Assembly: GCA_031285485.1 (NCBI GenBank)
Contig: JAITWC010000069.1
Coordinates: 1 to 14,874, forward strand
Origin: Alistipes sp.
GTDB lineage: Bacteria > Bacteroidota > Bacteroidia > Bacteroidales > Rikenellaceae
Direction of reading: 5' to 3'
DNA length: 14,874 bases
Shown here piece after piece: positions 1 through 7,839 of this stretch; position 1 is the stretch's first letter, and the number at the start of each line of letters is the position of its first letter. The position numbers and the translations under genes were made by a program. A model generated the notes under the pieces. The model was not told the DNA's origin and did no database searches. It worked only from the letters and a program-made list of their open reading frames with translations.

Positions 1-71
1 TTTGCGCGGGCTAAGTTAGGAACTCCACTTTGCAGCAGTTTAATATTCAAATTCACGAAATATGGAAGTCA

Positions 72-2483
72 TTAGGCGCCGCGGCGGGAGATTTTGATGG
101 GGATGGAGAATTTGAAACCGAGCCTCGTGTAGCGGAAGTTGTCGAAGCCGACGAACAGACCCGCCTTCCACAGCATCCCCACCGTGTAGTCGATCTCCAT
201 GTGGTGCCTCAATCCGGGTGTGTCGAGATAGTGTAGCTGCATACCCTCCGTCCACAACCGCCCGCTGAACCACGGCAACAGCTTTATCAGCAGGAAACGC
301 GCCTGATACGAAACGTGCAGTTCGAGATACCGGTCGGGGGTACTGTGGACATAAGAGCCCAGCATGCGGTACGACCCCACGTTGGTGATCGAAGAGTTGG
401 TAACGGGCAGGTCGGCGGTGTCGAAATGGCGGTAATCGGGAAAGTGGAGGCTGAGCCCGGTGGCGAATGCCCCGCCGTAGACGAAGTATTCGAGGCGGTG
501 GAACGGCCCTCCGAGGTCGATGTTCTGGCGGATGCCGCCGCTGATGTGGTCGAAGTCGGCCGTGCTGCCCCACACTCCTCGAACACCCTTCTTCCAGCCG
601 ACGAAAAAGGTGGGCCAATCGGAGCGCACCATCCGTTTCCGCCCGTCGTCGCCTATGCGGTAATATTGGTGGGGGGTGTACTCCATGCCGACGGTTAAGA
701 TGGCGGCGGTGTGGTCTTCGATCATTTTGTTCTCTGTGTACTCCCTCTCTTTGCGGTAGAAGAACGAGTAGTCGCTTGAGTTCTCCAGTCCCCGCCGCAG
801 CGAATACTTGGCCGAAACGGAGAGTGCGAGGCCGTTCACGACGTCGATCGACCCGGCCGCCTCGACAAAGTTGTCGCCGTAGAGCTTGAGATAGTTGCGG
901 CGGAAGACGAGCGACGCCACGGTGTTATCGAACGGAAGTATGCCGTCGCCGGGGTTGGACGCGAAGTTGCGGCTTACGCTTCCCGCCCTCAGTTCGAACT
1001 CACCCCGCCGCCGCGGTGCGAACTCCAGACGCGCCATCATGTCGGCCAGCAGCGCTCGCCGGTCGATGGCCCATCCGCCCTGCGGACTGAGGATGAGCGT
1101 GGGGCCGCGTCCAACGACAAAACTCTTACGATAGTCGATGGGAGCGATGCCGAAGTAGAATCCGTCGACGGTGTTGAAACCCGACTTCGATGGGATCACC
1201 CCGTGCCACAATATCTCGCCGCCCCGCTTGCCCAACTTCCACGACTTGTCGCCGAAGATGAATTTTGCTGCGATCGTCTTGCGGCGGCGACGAGGAGGAA
1301 CGGTGTCGGGCGCGGCAGTGGCTGCCACCTCGCGCAGCCGATAACCCTCAATTTCGGCAGGTTCGAGGGCAATGGGGCGTACTCGATCCCAGAACCCCGG
1401 GTCGGGTTCGCGGGCGAGGCTGTCGACTGTGATGGTGAAGTTATCGGCGAACTCTCCGGTCACGTCGAGGTTGCGCCGGGCCGGAGCCTCGATCTTGCGC
1501 CGTGTTCGCCGCGCCGTGCGGTAGGAGTCGCGGTTAGTGAAACGCTCGTCTTCGGGTGGTAGCGGAGGGGCGATCGCAATCTCGGGGGCTTCGTCTTCTA
1601 ATACGGGGGCAGTCTCCGAGGGCGCAGGTTCCAGCGCGGGATTGAGCGCGATGCGGCCGTAGTCGACCGACGCCACGTAACGTACCGTGCCACGCGAGCC
1701 GAGCAGTCCCAGATCGAAAGTGATGCGATGGAGGGTGGGCATCCACACACCCGGAATCTGCTCTCCATAAGTGGTCTGGAGACGGAACTCGATCCCGGCA
1801 ATGAGGCTTATGTGGCCCGAGAGATCGAACCCGCGCACGCTCCAGTCGTCCTCGGCGATGTAGATGTGCCCCTCGACCAACTGCTGGCTGTACCTGACAG
1901 GCATGACACGGATCTTGTCGACGATGCGCCCCCCCTGTTCGACGTAGCCCTCGTAGCGGAAACGGTAGTGGGTGAACGCACCCGGCGAGAGGGGCGAGAT
2001 GATTAGGCCGTCGGTTGCGCCGGTGTCATAGATGTTAAGGTTCAAGAGCCGCATGGCCCCCTCCTCAACATTCCCGCCGCCAACGCTCCCCAGCCGGGGC
2101 ATGCTGCTGAGTTGTTTCACCACCCGCTGGTCGTATTTGTCGGGGGCGACAAACGACACCTCGTTCCACGACTCCTGGGTGTAGCTTTCTCCTTCGCGGA
2201 TATTTTTGATCGTGTTGTCCGCCACTCCGCGCACCGCTCTCGATATCTTCACCACGTCCAACGCCCCTTTCAGATAGACCCCGGCGTCGTACTCAGTCAC
2301 GCGGGCGGCGTGCCACGGCGCGTGGGCTATGGCCCGCCGCATGATGCGGTAGGCGCGATCCTCCCCCTCCGCTGTAACGGTCACGGCCTCGATGCTGAAA
2401 GTCCTCTCGTGAAGGAACTGCGCGTGAGCCGCCGCGACTGAGAGGAACGTGAGGGAAAAGAGTGTTACGAAAAATCGGCTCAT
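72..2483 (-). CDS. DUF5686 family outer-membrane protein, 803 aa
   Basis: The start is the ATG at 2483, because it is followed by a clear signal peptide (hydrophobic residues 4-19, cleavage likely after AHA at 19-21); the frame stays open further upstream but only as antisense of the next gene. Residues about 28-340 match the DUF5686 layout: an opening segment with EDRAYRIMRRAI at 41-52, then a beta-rich segment (EGHIYIAEDDWSVRGFDLS, 204-222). FWDRVRPIALEPAEIEGY (364-381) and GFNTVDGFYFG (435-445) are family hallmarks. The C-terminal half alternates aromatic and charged residues like an outer-membrane beta-barrel and ends in a strand-like run with aromatic residues (about 770-800). Many family members carry an N-terminal carboxypeptidase-regulatory-like domain; here DUF5686 starts right after the signal peptide. 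A Pro/Glu-rich linker sits at about 284-312. The function of the family is not established; a role in the outer membrane is inferred. It diverges from rlmD. Confidence 0.85.
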   Translation of the reverse strand: MSRFFVTLFSLTFLSVAAAHAQFLHERTFSIEAVTVTAEGEDRAYRIMRRAIAHAPWHAARVTEYDAGVYLKGALDVVKISRAVRGVADNTIKNIREGESYTQESWNEVSFVAPDKYDQRVVKQLSSMPRLGSVGGGNVEEGAMRLLNLNIYDTGATDGLIISPLSPGAFTHYRFRYEGYVEQGGRIVDKIRVMPVRYSQQLVEGHIYIAEDDWSVRGFDLSGHISLIAGIEFRLQTTYGEQIPGVWMPTLHRITFDLGLLGSRGTVRYVASVDYGRIALNPALEPAPSETAPVLEDEAPEIAIAPPLPPEDERFTNRDSYRTARRTRRKIEAPARRNLDVTGEFADNFTITVDSLAREPDPGFWDRVRPIALEPAEIEGYRLREVAATAAPDTVPPRRRRKTIAAKFIFGDKSWKLGKRGGEILWHGVIPSKSGFNTVDGFYFGIAPIDYRKSFVVGRGPTLILSPQGGWAIDRRALLADMMARLEFAPRRRGEFELRAGSVSRNFASNPGDGILPFDNTVASLVFRRNYLKLYGDNFVEAAGSIDVVNGLALSVSAKYSLRRGLENSSDYSFFYRKEREYTENKMIEDHTAAILTVGMEYTPHQYYRIGDDGRKRMVRSDWPTFFVGWKKGVRGVWGSTADFDHISGGIRQNIDLGGPFHRLEYFVYGGAFATGLSLHFPDYRHFDTADLPVTNSSITNVGSYRMLGSYVHSTPDRYLELHVSYQARFLLIKLLPWFSGRLWTEGMQLHYLDTPGLRHHMEIDYTVGMLWKAGLFVGFDNFRYTRLGFKFSIPIKISRRGA

Positions 2484-2519
2484 TAATTTGTTATGCAAGT
2501 TGGTGATGGCACTGTATCG

Positions 2520-2541
2520 AAAACGGGTAATGTCCCGTTTT
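2520..2541. promoter_or_regulatory. Perfect 8-bp inverted repeat in the divergent intergenic region
   Basis: AAAACGGG (2520-2527), a six-base spacer and CCCGTTTT (2534-2541) form a perfect inverted repeat between the divergent DUF5686 and rlmD genes. It lies just upstream of the rlmD -7-like element, where a -33 box would be expected. It could be an operator for either gene, or a hairpin in the leader of the DUF5686 transcript. Because A-runs and T-runs flank both arms it could also act as a weak bidirectional terminator, but it is oddly placed for that, upstream of both genes. Function is inference only. Confidence 0.4.
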
Positions 2542-2549
2542 ATTATTCG

Positions 2550-2557
2550 TATATTTG
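2550..2557 (+). promoter_or_regulatory. Candidate Bacteroidota -7 promoter element for rlmD
   Basis: TATATTTG matches the Bacteroidota primary sigma-factor -7 consensus TAnnTTTG exactly and sits 25 bp before the rlmD start codon. No clear TTTG -33 element is seen at the usual distance; that position is occupied by the inverted repeat at 2520-2541. Confidence 0.5.
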
Positions 2558-2582
2558 CGACCGCTAAGATAACGATTTTTTT

Positions 2583-3998
2583 ATGGCGAAAAGACGAAAA
2601 GGGCATTCTCTTATCGAGGGACTCGAAATAACGGCCGTCGCGGCCGAGGGCAAGGCGATGGGCTACCACGACGGAGTGGTGGTGTTCGTGCCTTTGGCGG
2701 TACCGGGCGATGTGGTGGATGTGCAGATACGGTCGCGGCGGCGGCGTTTCATGGAGGGGTATGTCGTGCGGTGGGTGGTTCGCTCGCCCTTTAGGGTGGA
2801 GCCGTTTTGCGAACACTTCGGGGTGTGCGGCGGCTGCTCGTGGCAGAACCTTCCCTATGACGAGCAGTTGCGGTTCAAACGGCAGCAGGTCGTCGATCAG
2901 CTTTCGCGCATCGGACATCTGGAACTTCCTCCCGACGGGGTTCGACCGGCTTTGGGGTCGGCGGCCACGACTTTTTATCGCAATAAGCTGGAGTTTACTT
3001 TTGCTCCGAAGCGGTGGCTGACTTACGAGGAGATCGCGGACGGGACGGGGATCGAACCGGAACCGGCTCTTGGGTTTCATTTGCCGGGGATGTTCGACAA
3101 GATTCTCGACGTGCGCAAGTGCTGGTTGCAGCCCGACCCGTCTAACGATATTCGACTTGAGATTCGGCGGTTCTGCATCGAGAATGATTATGAATTCTAC
3201 AATATTCGCGAGCACCGGGGCCTCGTGCGCAACATCGTGATCCGCACCGCCTCCACCGGCGAAGTGATGGTTATCGTGGTCTTCGCCGAAGACGACGGTC
3301 AGCGCATCGCCGCGCTACTCGATCATCTGCGCGAAGCGTTCCCCACCATAACCTCGCTCATGTGGATGGTCAACTCAAAGCTCAACGACTCGCTGGGCGA
3401 CATCGAGGCACGCCTCCACTCCGGTCGCAACCACATCTTCGAACACATGGAGGGACTGAGTTTCAAGATCGGCCCCGGATCGTTCTACCAGACCAACTCC
3501 GCGCAGGCTTACGAACTCTACAAAGTCGCACGAGATTTAGCCGGACTTACCGGCAATGAGATAGTCTACGACCTCTACACAGGGACGGGAACAATCGCCA
3601 ACTTCGTCGCAAGGGAGGCAAACAAAGTGGTTGGTGTGGAGTATGTCGAGGCAGCGGTAGAGGACGCCCGGGAAAACTCCGCCGTCAACGGAATCAGGAA
3701 CACCGTGTTCTACGCCGGGGACATGAAGCGCGTTCTCAACGACGTCTTCTTGGCGGCCAACGGACGCCCCGATGTTGTGATCCTCGACCCGCCACGGGCC
3801 GGGGTCGACGCGCCGGTGATAGACGTGATCCTCAGGGCCGCGCCCCGGACGATAGTCTACGTCAGTTGCAATCCCGCGACCCAGGCACGCGACATTGCCC
3901 TGATGTCCGACGCGTATCGGATGGTGGCGGTGCAGCCCGTCGATATGTTCCCGCACACGCACCATATTGAAAATGTAGTCAAACTCATTAAAAAATAG
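2583..3998 (+). CDS. rlmD: 23S rRNA (uracil-5-)-methyltransferase, RlmD/RumA family, 471 aa
   Basis: SAM-dependent C5-methylation of a uridine in 23S rRNA (U1939 in E. coli for RlmD). An N-terminal TRAM-like RNA-binding domain covers about residues 8-66. The iron-sulfur cysteines are present as C76, C82, C85 (CEHFGVCGGC) and C180. The methyltransferase core has FYQTN (301-305), the SAM loop DLYTGTGTI (330-338), VGVEYVEAAVEDA (350-362), LDPPRAG (401-407), the catalytic cysteine in YVSCNPATQARD (C429) and the general-base glutamate in HHIENVV (E463). Length is normal for the family. In the SAM loop the Cys of many homologues (DLYCGTG) is Thr. Bacteroidota usually have two or more paralogues of this superfamily, so the exact target uridine is not certain; the Fe-S cluster and TRAM domain favour RlmD. 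It is transcribed alone, with a non-coding repeat array downstream. The start is the first ATG after an AT-rich leader; no Shine-Dalgarno sequence is evident, as is normal for this phylum. Confidence 0.9.
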   Translation: MAKRRKGHSLIEGLEITAVAAEGKAMGYHDGVVVFVPLAVPGDVVDVQIRSRRRRFMEGYVVRWVVRSPFRVEPFCEHFGVCGGCSWQNLPYDEQLRFKRQQVVDQLSRIGHLELPPDGVRPALGSAATTFYRNKLEFTFAPKRWLTYEEIADGTGIEPEPALGFHLPGMFDKILDVRKCWLQPDPSNDIRLEIRRFCIENDYEFYNIREHRGLVRNIVIRTASTGEVMVIVVFAEDDGQRIAALLDHLREAFPTITSLMWMVNSKLNDSLGDIEARLHSGRNHIFEHMEGLSFKIGPGSFYQTNSAQAYELYKVARDLAGLTGNEIVYDLYTGTGTIANFVAREANKVVGVEYVEAAVEDARENSAVNGIRNTVFYAGDMKRVLNDVFLAANGRPDVVILDPPRAGVDAPVIDVILRAAPRTIVYVSCNPATQARDIALMSDAYRMVAVQPVDMFPHTHHIENVVKLIKK

Positions 3999-4050
3999 TC
4001 CCCTTATGAAACACCCGTGACGTTACAAGCCGCCAAAGAGCACGTGAAAA

Positions 4051-4250
4051 TCGCGAGTTTCACGGCTTGCAACAATGTTGCAACGACCAAAACGCGAGAT
4101 TCACAGCTTGCAACAATGTTGCAACGGTCAAAACACGAGTTTCACGGCTTGCAACACTGTTGCAACGACCAAAACACGAGATTCACGACTTGCAACACTG
4201 TTGCAACGACCAAAACGCGAGTTTCACGACTTGCAGAAGTTCTGCAACGA
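4051..4250. repeat. Five tandem 41-bp units, each with a 17-bp perfect palindrome
   Basis: The spacing is exactly 41 bp: palindromes lie at 4067-4083, 4108-4124, 4149-4165, 4190-4206 and 4231-4247. Copies 1-2 read TTGCAACAATGTTGCAA, copies 3-4 read TTGCAACACTGTTGCAA, and copy 5 reads TTGCAGAAGTTCTGCAA, where changes in one arm are matched in the other. The 24 bases between palindromes are also conserved (cgaccaaaac, then a/gcgag, then ttt or att alternating, then cacg). A degraded further copy may start at about 4022. Open frames run through the array because 41 is not a multiple of three and the unit lacks stops; no protein signature is seen. It is not a CRISPR, since the between-palindrome sequences are themselves repeats. 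It lies between two same-strand genes, upstream of the pepD-dsbD-pepD operon, so it may be a cluster of operator sites for a dimeric regulator or an intergenic minisatellite. Confidence 0.9.
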
Positions 4251-4299
4251 CACACTTTAATTTATTTACGTATGAAAGCCCCGCCGAGGCCGAAATTGT

Positions 4300-4320
4300 C
4301 CTTTCATAAGTTATGAAAGG
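4300..4320. promoter_or_regulatory. 10-1-10 perfect palindrome upstream of the first dipeptidase gene
   Basis: CCTTTCATAA (4300-4309), a central G, and TTATGAAAGG (4311-4320) form a perfect 21-bp inverted repeat ending 34 bp before the chosen start codon at 4355. The half-site TATGAAAG recurs at 4271-4278, and TTATGAAA is also at 4004-4011. This looks like an operator for a dimeric regulator of the downstream operon, or a leader hairpin. The regulator is unknown. An ATG inside the palindrome (4313) is in frame with the gene but gives an N-terminal extension absent from the paralogue. Confidence 0.5.
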
Positions 4321-4354
4321 CGCTTTCGACCGACAAACCTTAAATTTTTTTCGG

Positions 4355-5809
4355 ATGAACATTACAGATCTTAAACCGGCCGCCCTCTGGGGCCATTTCG
4401 CGGACATCTGCTCGATTCCGCACCCCTCCCACCACGAGGAGGCGATCCGCGCCCACATAGTGGGGTTCGCCGCGAGGAACGGGCTCGAATGCACCGTCGA
4501 CGGTGCCGACAACGTGATAGTTCGCAAGCCCGCCTCCGCCGGCATGGAAGACCGCCGGGGGATCGTGCTCCAGGCCCATCTCGACATGGTGCCGCAGGCC
4601 AACGCCGACCGCGGGATGGATTTCACCCGCGACCCCATCCGGCCGGTGGTGGACGGCGGCCGTGTGCGCGCCGACGGCACCACTCTGGGGGCCGACAACG
4701 GCATCGGGGTGGCGGCCATGCTCTCCGTCCTCGAATCGGGGGAGCTTCGCCACGGCCCGCTCGAAGCGCTGTTCACCGCCACCGAGGAGACCGGCATGGC
4801 GGGGGCTTTCGGACTGAAGGCTGGCGAGTTGCGGGGCGAAATTTTGATAAACCTCGACTCCGAGCGCGGAAACGAGCTTTGCGTCGGCTGCGCGGGCGGG
4901 ACTGACGCAAATATCGAGCTGCCCTACGCGGGCGAGGCCGCTCCGCGTGGCCGCGCCGCCGTCACGGTCGAGGTCGGGGGGCTTAAGGGCGGCCATTCGG
5001 GTATCGAGATCGTGTTGCAGCGGGCCAACGCCAACAGGGTGCTCGCCCGCGTCCTGCGGCCCCATCTGGCGGCCGGAGCGCTGCTGGCGTCGATCGACGG
5101 CGGCGGACTGCGCAACGCCATCCCCCGCGAGGCGCGGACCATGCTGCTCGTCGCGCCGGAGCGTCTCGCCGCCCTCGAACAGGCGGTGGCGGAGATGCTG
5201 GCCACGCTGCGAAGGGAGTTCGAGGGGATAGAGGACTCCATCTCCCTGACGGTCGCCCCGGCGACGGGCTACCCGGCCGAGGTGATCCCGCCCGCCGTGG
5301 CGCGCGGCCTGGTCGACCTCATCTGCTTAGTGCCCGACGGGGTTGTGAAGATGTCGACCTCGATGCCCGGCCTGGTGCAGACCTCCAGCAACTTCGCGCG
5401 CGTGGTGTCCGACGGCCGGACTGTGAAGATGCAGGCGCTGATGCGCTCGTCGGTGCGGAGCGAAAAGGAGTGGGTGGCCGAACGGATTGTCGCCCTCTGC
5501 GGCATGGTCGGTGCGCGGTGCGAGCTGGCGGGCTCCTACGACGGCTGGAATCCCGACATGTCGTCGCCGATCCTCGGTACCATGGCCGCGGGCTACGAAC
5601 GACTGTTCGGCGAGCGGCCCGCGATCACCGCCGTCCACGCCGGGCTTGAGTGCGGCATCATCGGCGGGGTGTACCCCGGAATGGACATGATCTCGTGCGG
5701 GCCCACGATCCGCTACCCCCACTCGCCCGACGAGGAGGTCGACATAGCCTCGGTCGAAAGGTTCTGGAGGTTCCTGGTCGACGCCCTCGAAACGGCGCCG
5801 GTAAAGTGA
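4355..5809 (+). CDS. pepD: Aminoacyl-histidine dipeptidase, PepD-type (peptidase family M20C), 484 aa
   Basis: Zinc-dependent cytosolic dipeptidase that releases the N-terminal residue from Xaa-His and related dipeptides; no signal peptide is seen. The metal ligands expected from E. coli PepD are all present with a constant offset: H75 (in AHLDMV), D114 (in GTTLGADNG), E145 (in TEETG), D168 (in NLDSE) and H456 (in PHSPDEE). The catalytic D77 and E144 are also present. GGHSG (212-216) and HAGLECG (428-434) belong to the dimerization/lid part. The start at 4355 is preferred over the in-frame ATG at 4313 because residues 1 onward then align with the second copy in this operon (LKPAALWGHF versus LEPRPVWAIF). 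Its stop overlaps the next start by one base (TGATG), so translation is likely coupled to the dsbD gene. Codon use is strongly GC-biased. Exact substrate preference cannot be read from sequence. Confidence 0.88.
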   Translation: MNITDLKPAALWGHFADICSIPHPSHHEEAIRAHIVGFAARNGLECTVDGADNVIVRKPASAGMEDRRGIVLQAHLDMVPQANADRGMDFTRDPIRPVVDGGRVRADGTTLGADNGIGVAAMLSVLESGELRHGPLEALFTATEETGMAGAFGLKAGELRGEILINLDSERGNELCVGCAGGTDANIELPYAGEAAPRGRAAVTVEVGGLKGGHSGIEIVLQRANANRVLARVLRPHLAAGALLASIDGGGLRNAIPREARTMLLVAPERLAALEQAVAEMLATLRREFEGIEDSISLTVAPATGYPAEVIPPAVARGLVDLICLVPDGVVKMSTSMPGLVQTSSNFARVVSDGRTVKMQALMRSSVRSEKEWVAERIVALCGMVGARCELAGSYDGWNPDMSSPILGTMAAGYERLFGERPAITAVHAGLECGIIGGVYPGMDMISCGPTIRYPHSPDEEVDIASVERFWRFLVDALETAPVK

Positions 5810-7839
5810 TGCGCCGCCGGTTCGCGATTGTCGGGGCGCTGCTGTGCGCCCTCCTTTGGGCCTCCGGAGCGCGGGCCCAGGAGGCTGGCGGCACGGAGTG
5901 GAGCGCAACCGCCACGCCCGTCGACGGCGGGGCGGGGGAGTGGGAAGTTCGTTTCGAGGCGCGGCCCACACGCGGATGGCACCTCTACGACCTGGGGCCC
6001 TACGGCGTTCCGTCGCTCGCCACCGGTTTCGATTTTTCCGCGTCGCGGGGGTTGGAGACGGTGGGGGGGCCTTTCGAGGCGACGGAGCCGGCGCATGAGT
6101 TCGACCCCGTGTTCGGTTTCGAGACGGGGTATTACGAGATCGCCGGCGTCTTCGCCCAAAGGGTGAAGGTGCTCGAACCGGGGGCGGTGCTGGCCGGGGA
6201 GGTGGAGTATCAGATCTGCAACGACGACTATTGCGTGCGGGGGGTGTGGGAGTTCTCGGTACCCGTCGGGGCGGCGGCGGCCGGAGCGGCCGGAACGGAG
6301 GGCACGCCGGCGGCCGATTTGCCCGCTGTGGGAGCGCCCCCGGCCGATTTGTCCGCGCGGAACGCGCCGGACGGCGAAAGTCTCTGGGGGATGGTCCTCT
6401 CGGCCGCGGGATGGGCGTTGCTGGCCCTGCTCACGCCGTGTGTGTTCCCGATGATACCGATGACGGTGACTTTCTTCCTGAAGGACAACTCCGACCCGGC
6501 CGGAGCGCGCCTCAGGGCGTCGATGTTCGGAGTGTTCACGGTTGTGATCTTCACCGTGCCGGTAGCGGCCCTGATACTCGCGGCGAGGTTCGGAGGCGGC
6601 GAGGCCGTCTCGGCCGGCATCTTCAACTGGCTGGCCACCCACTGGGTGCCCAACGTGCTGTTCTTCGCCGTGTTCATGCTCTTCGCGGCGTCGCTGCTGG
6701 GGGCTTTCGAGATACGGCTGCCGTCGCGGTGGCTGAACCGGTCGGACAGGAACGCCGACAGGGCGGGAATGGCGGGAGCGTTCTTCCTCGCGCTGACGCT
6801 CGTGCTGGTGTCGTTCTCGTGCACGGTGCCCATCGTCGGAACCGCCATCATTCAGTCGGTTGGAGGGGAATTCTGGCGGCCGATCGCCACGATGCTCGTG
6901 TTCTCGACGGTTTTCGCGCTGCCGTTCACCTTTTTCGCGTTCTTCCCGCGCATCATGGAGCGAATGCCCCGTAGCGGAGGATGGCTGGGCGAGGTGAAGG
7001 CGATGCTGGGGCTGGCCGAGATCGCTCTCGGGCTGAAGTTCCTTTCGGTCGCCGACCAGACCTATCACTGGGGGATCCTCGACCGCGAAGTCTACCTTGC
7101 GATCTGGATCGTGGTCTTCTCCATCGCGGGGCTCTATTTGTCGGGCAGGATACGGTTTAAATACGACGCGCCGCTTGAGCGGATGGGCGTCGGGCGGCTC
7201 GGGCTGGTGATCGCGGTCTTCTCGTTCGTGGTCTACCTCGTTCCGGGGATGTGGGGGGCGCCGCTGAAGGGGATTTCGGGCTATCTGCCTCCGATGTCCA
7301 CACAGGACTTCATCTACAACGGGCATTCGCCGATAACCCCGCTCTCGAATTATGCTCCGTCTGACGAAAAGATTAAATATGCCGACATCCTGCGTCTGCC
7401 GCACGGTCTGGCCGGATACTTCGATCTGGAGCAGGGCCTGGCCGCCGCGCGCGCCGCGGGTAAGCCGGTTTTCCTCGACTTCACGGGCCACGGCTGCGTC
7501 AACTGCCGCGAGATGGAGGCCCGGGTGTGGGTCGATCCGGAGGTGCAGCGCATTCTGAGCGAGGAGTACATCGTGATCGCCCTCTACTCCGACGACCGCA
7601 CGCGGCTGCCCGAAAGCGAATGGCTCACCACCCCCGCCGGAAAGGAGCTGAAAACCATCGGCCGCAAAAATTCATACACAGTCAACACCCGCTACGGGGT
7701 AAGCGCCCAACCCGCCTACATGCTGCTCGACGGCGAGGGAGAGTTGCTGGCTCCGGTGTATGGATATAGCCTCGACGTTGCTAAATATGTGGAGTTCCTG
7801 CGCGGCGGCATGGAAACATTTAAAAACCCGGCGAGATGA
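5809..7839 (+). CDS. dsbD: Protein-disulfide reductase, DsbD family, 676 aa
   Basis: Inner-membrane protein that passes electrons from cytosolic thioredoxin to periplasmic thiol proteins. A signal peptide spans residues 1-23 (cut after ARA). The periplasmic DsbD-alpha-like domain covers about 28-153, with the redox pair C137 and C142 (YQICNDDYC). An Ala/Pro-rich linker (154-190) is followed by a membrane domain of about eight helices (roughly 192-482). This carries C211 in LLTPCVFPMIP and C338 in SFSCTVPIVG, the pair expected to face the two sides. The C-terminal thioredoxin-like domain (about 535-670) has C563-V-N-C566 and a cis-proline at P635 (SAQPAY). All three cysteine pairs are intact and the length is normal for Bacteroidota DsbD. 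It starts at the ATG overlapping the pepD stop, and its own stop overlaps the next start (ATGA), so it is the middle gene of a coupled three-gene operon. Its client is unknown: cytochrome c maturation or periplasmic isomerases are the usual clients. Confidence 0.92.
   Translation: MRRRFAIVGALLCALLWASGARAQEAGGTEWSATATPVDGGAGEWEVRFEARPTRGWHLYDLGPYGVPSLATGFDFSASRGLETVGGPFEATEPAHEFDPVFGFETGYYEIAGVFAQRVKVLEPGAVLAGEVEYQICNDDYCVRGVWEFSVPVGAAAAGAAGTEGTPAADLPAVGAPPADLSARNAPDGESLWGMVLSAAGWALLALLTPCVFPMIPMTVTFFLKDNSDPAGARLRASMFGVFTVVIFTVPVAALILAARFGGGEAVSAGIFNWLATHWVPNVLFFAVFMLFAASLLGAFEIRLPSRWLNRSDRNADRAGMAGAFFLALTLVLVSFSCTVPIVGTAIIQSVGGEFWRPIATMLVFSTVFALPFTFFAFFPRIMERMPRSGGWLGEVKAMLGLAEIALGLKFLSVADQTYHWGILDREVYLAIWIVVFSIAGLYLSGRIRFKYDAPLERMGVGRLGLVIAVFSFVVYLVPGMWGAPLKGISGYLPPMSTQDFIYNGHSPITPLSNYAPSDEKIKYADILRLPHGLAGYFDLEQGLAAARAAGKPVFLDFTGHGCVNCREMEARVWVDPEVQRILSEEYIVIALYSDDRTRLPESEWLTTPAGKELKTIGRKNSYTVNTRYGVSAQPAYMLLDGEGELLAPVYGYSLDVAKYVEFLRGGMETFKNPAR

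Noticed and set aside
2484..3215. N-terminal extension of the DUF5686 protein
   Set aside because: The frame continues antisense to rlmD, but the signal peptide at the ATG at 2483 marks the true start.
4044..4064. Terminator hairpin for rlmD (CGTGAAA/TTTCACG around 4051-4057)
   Set aside because: The stem is real but is not followed by a T-run on either strand, and its right arm is part of the repeat unit.
4051..4250. CRISPR array
   Set aside because: The sequences between the palindromes are near-identical repeats rather than unique spacers, and no cas genes are nearby.
4017..4316. Open frames in all three plus-strand phases through the 41-bp repeats
   Set aside because: They arise because the repeat unit has no stops and is not a multiple of three; the translations are low-complexity repeats with no domain.
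5713..7491. Long minus-strand open frame opposite dsbD
   Set aside because: It is antisense to a gene with intact domains and is made of Arg/Pro/His-rich low-complexity sequence, typical of the antisense of GC-rich genes.
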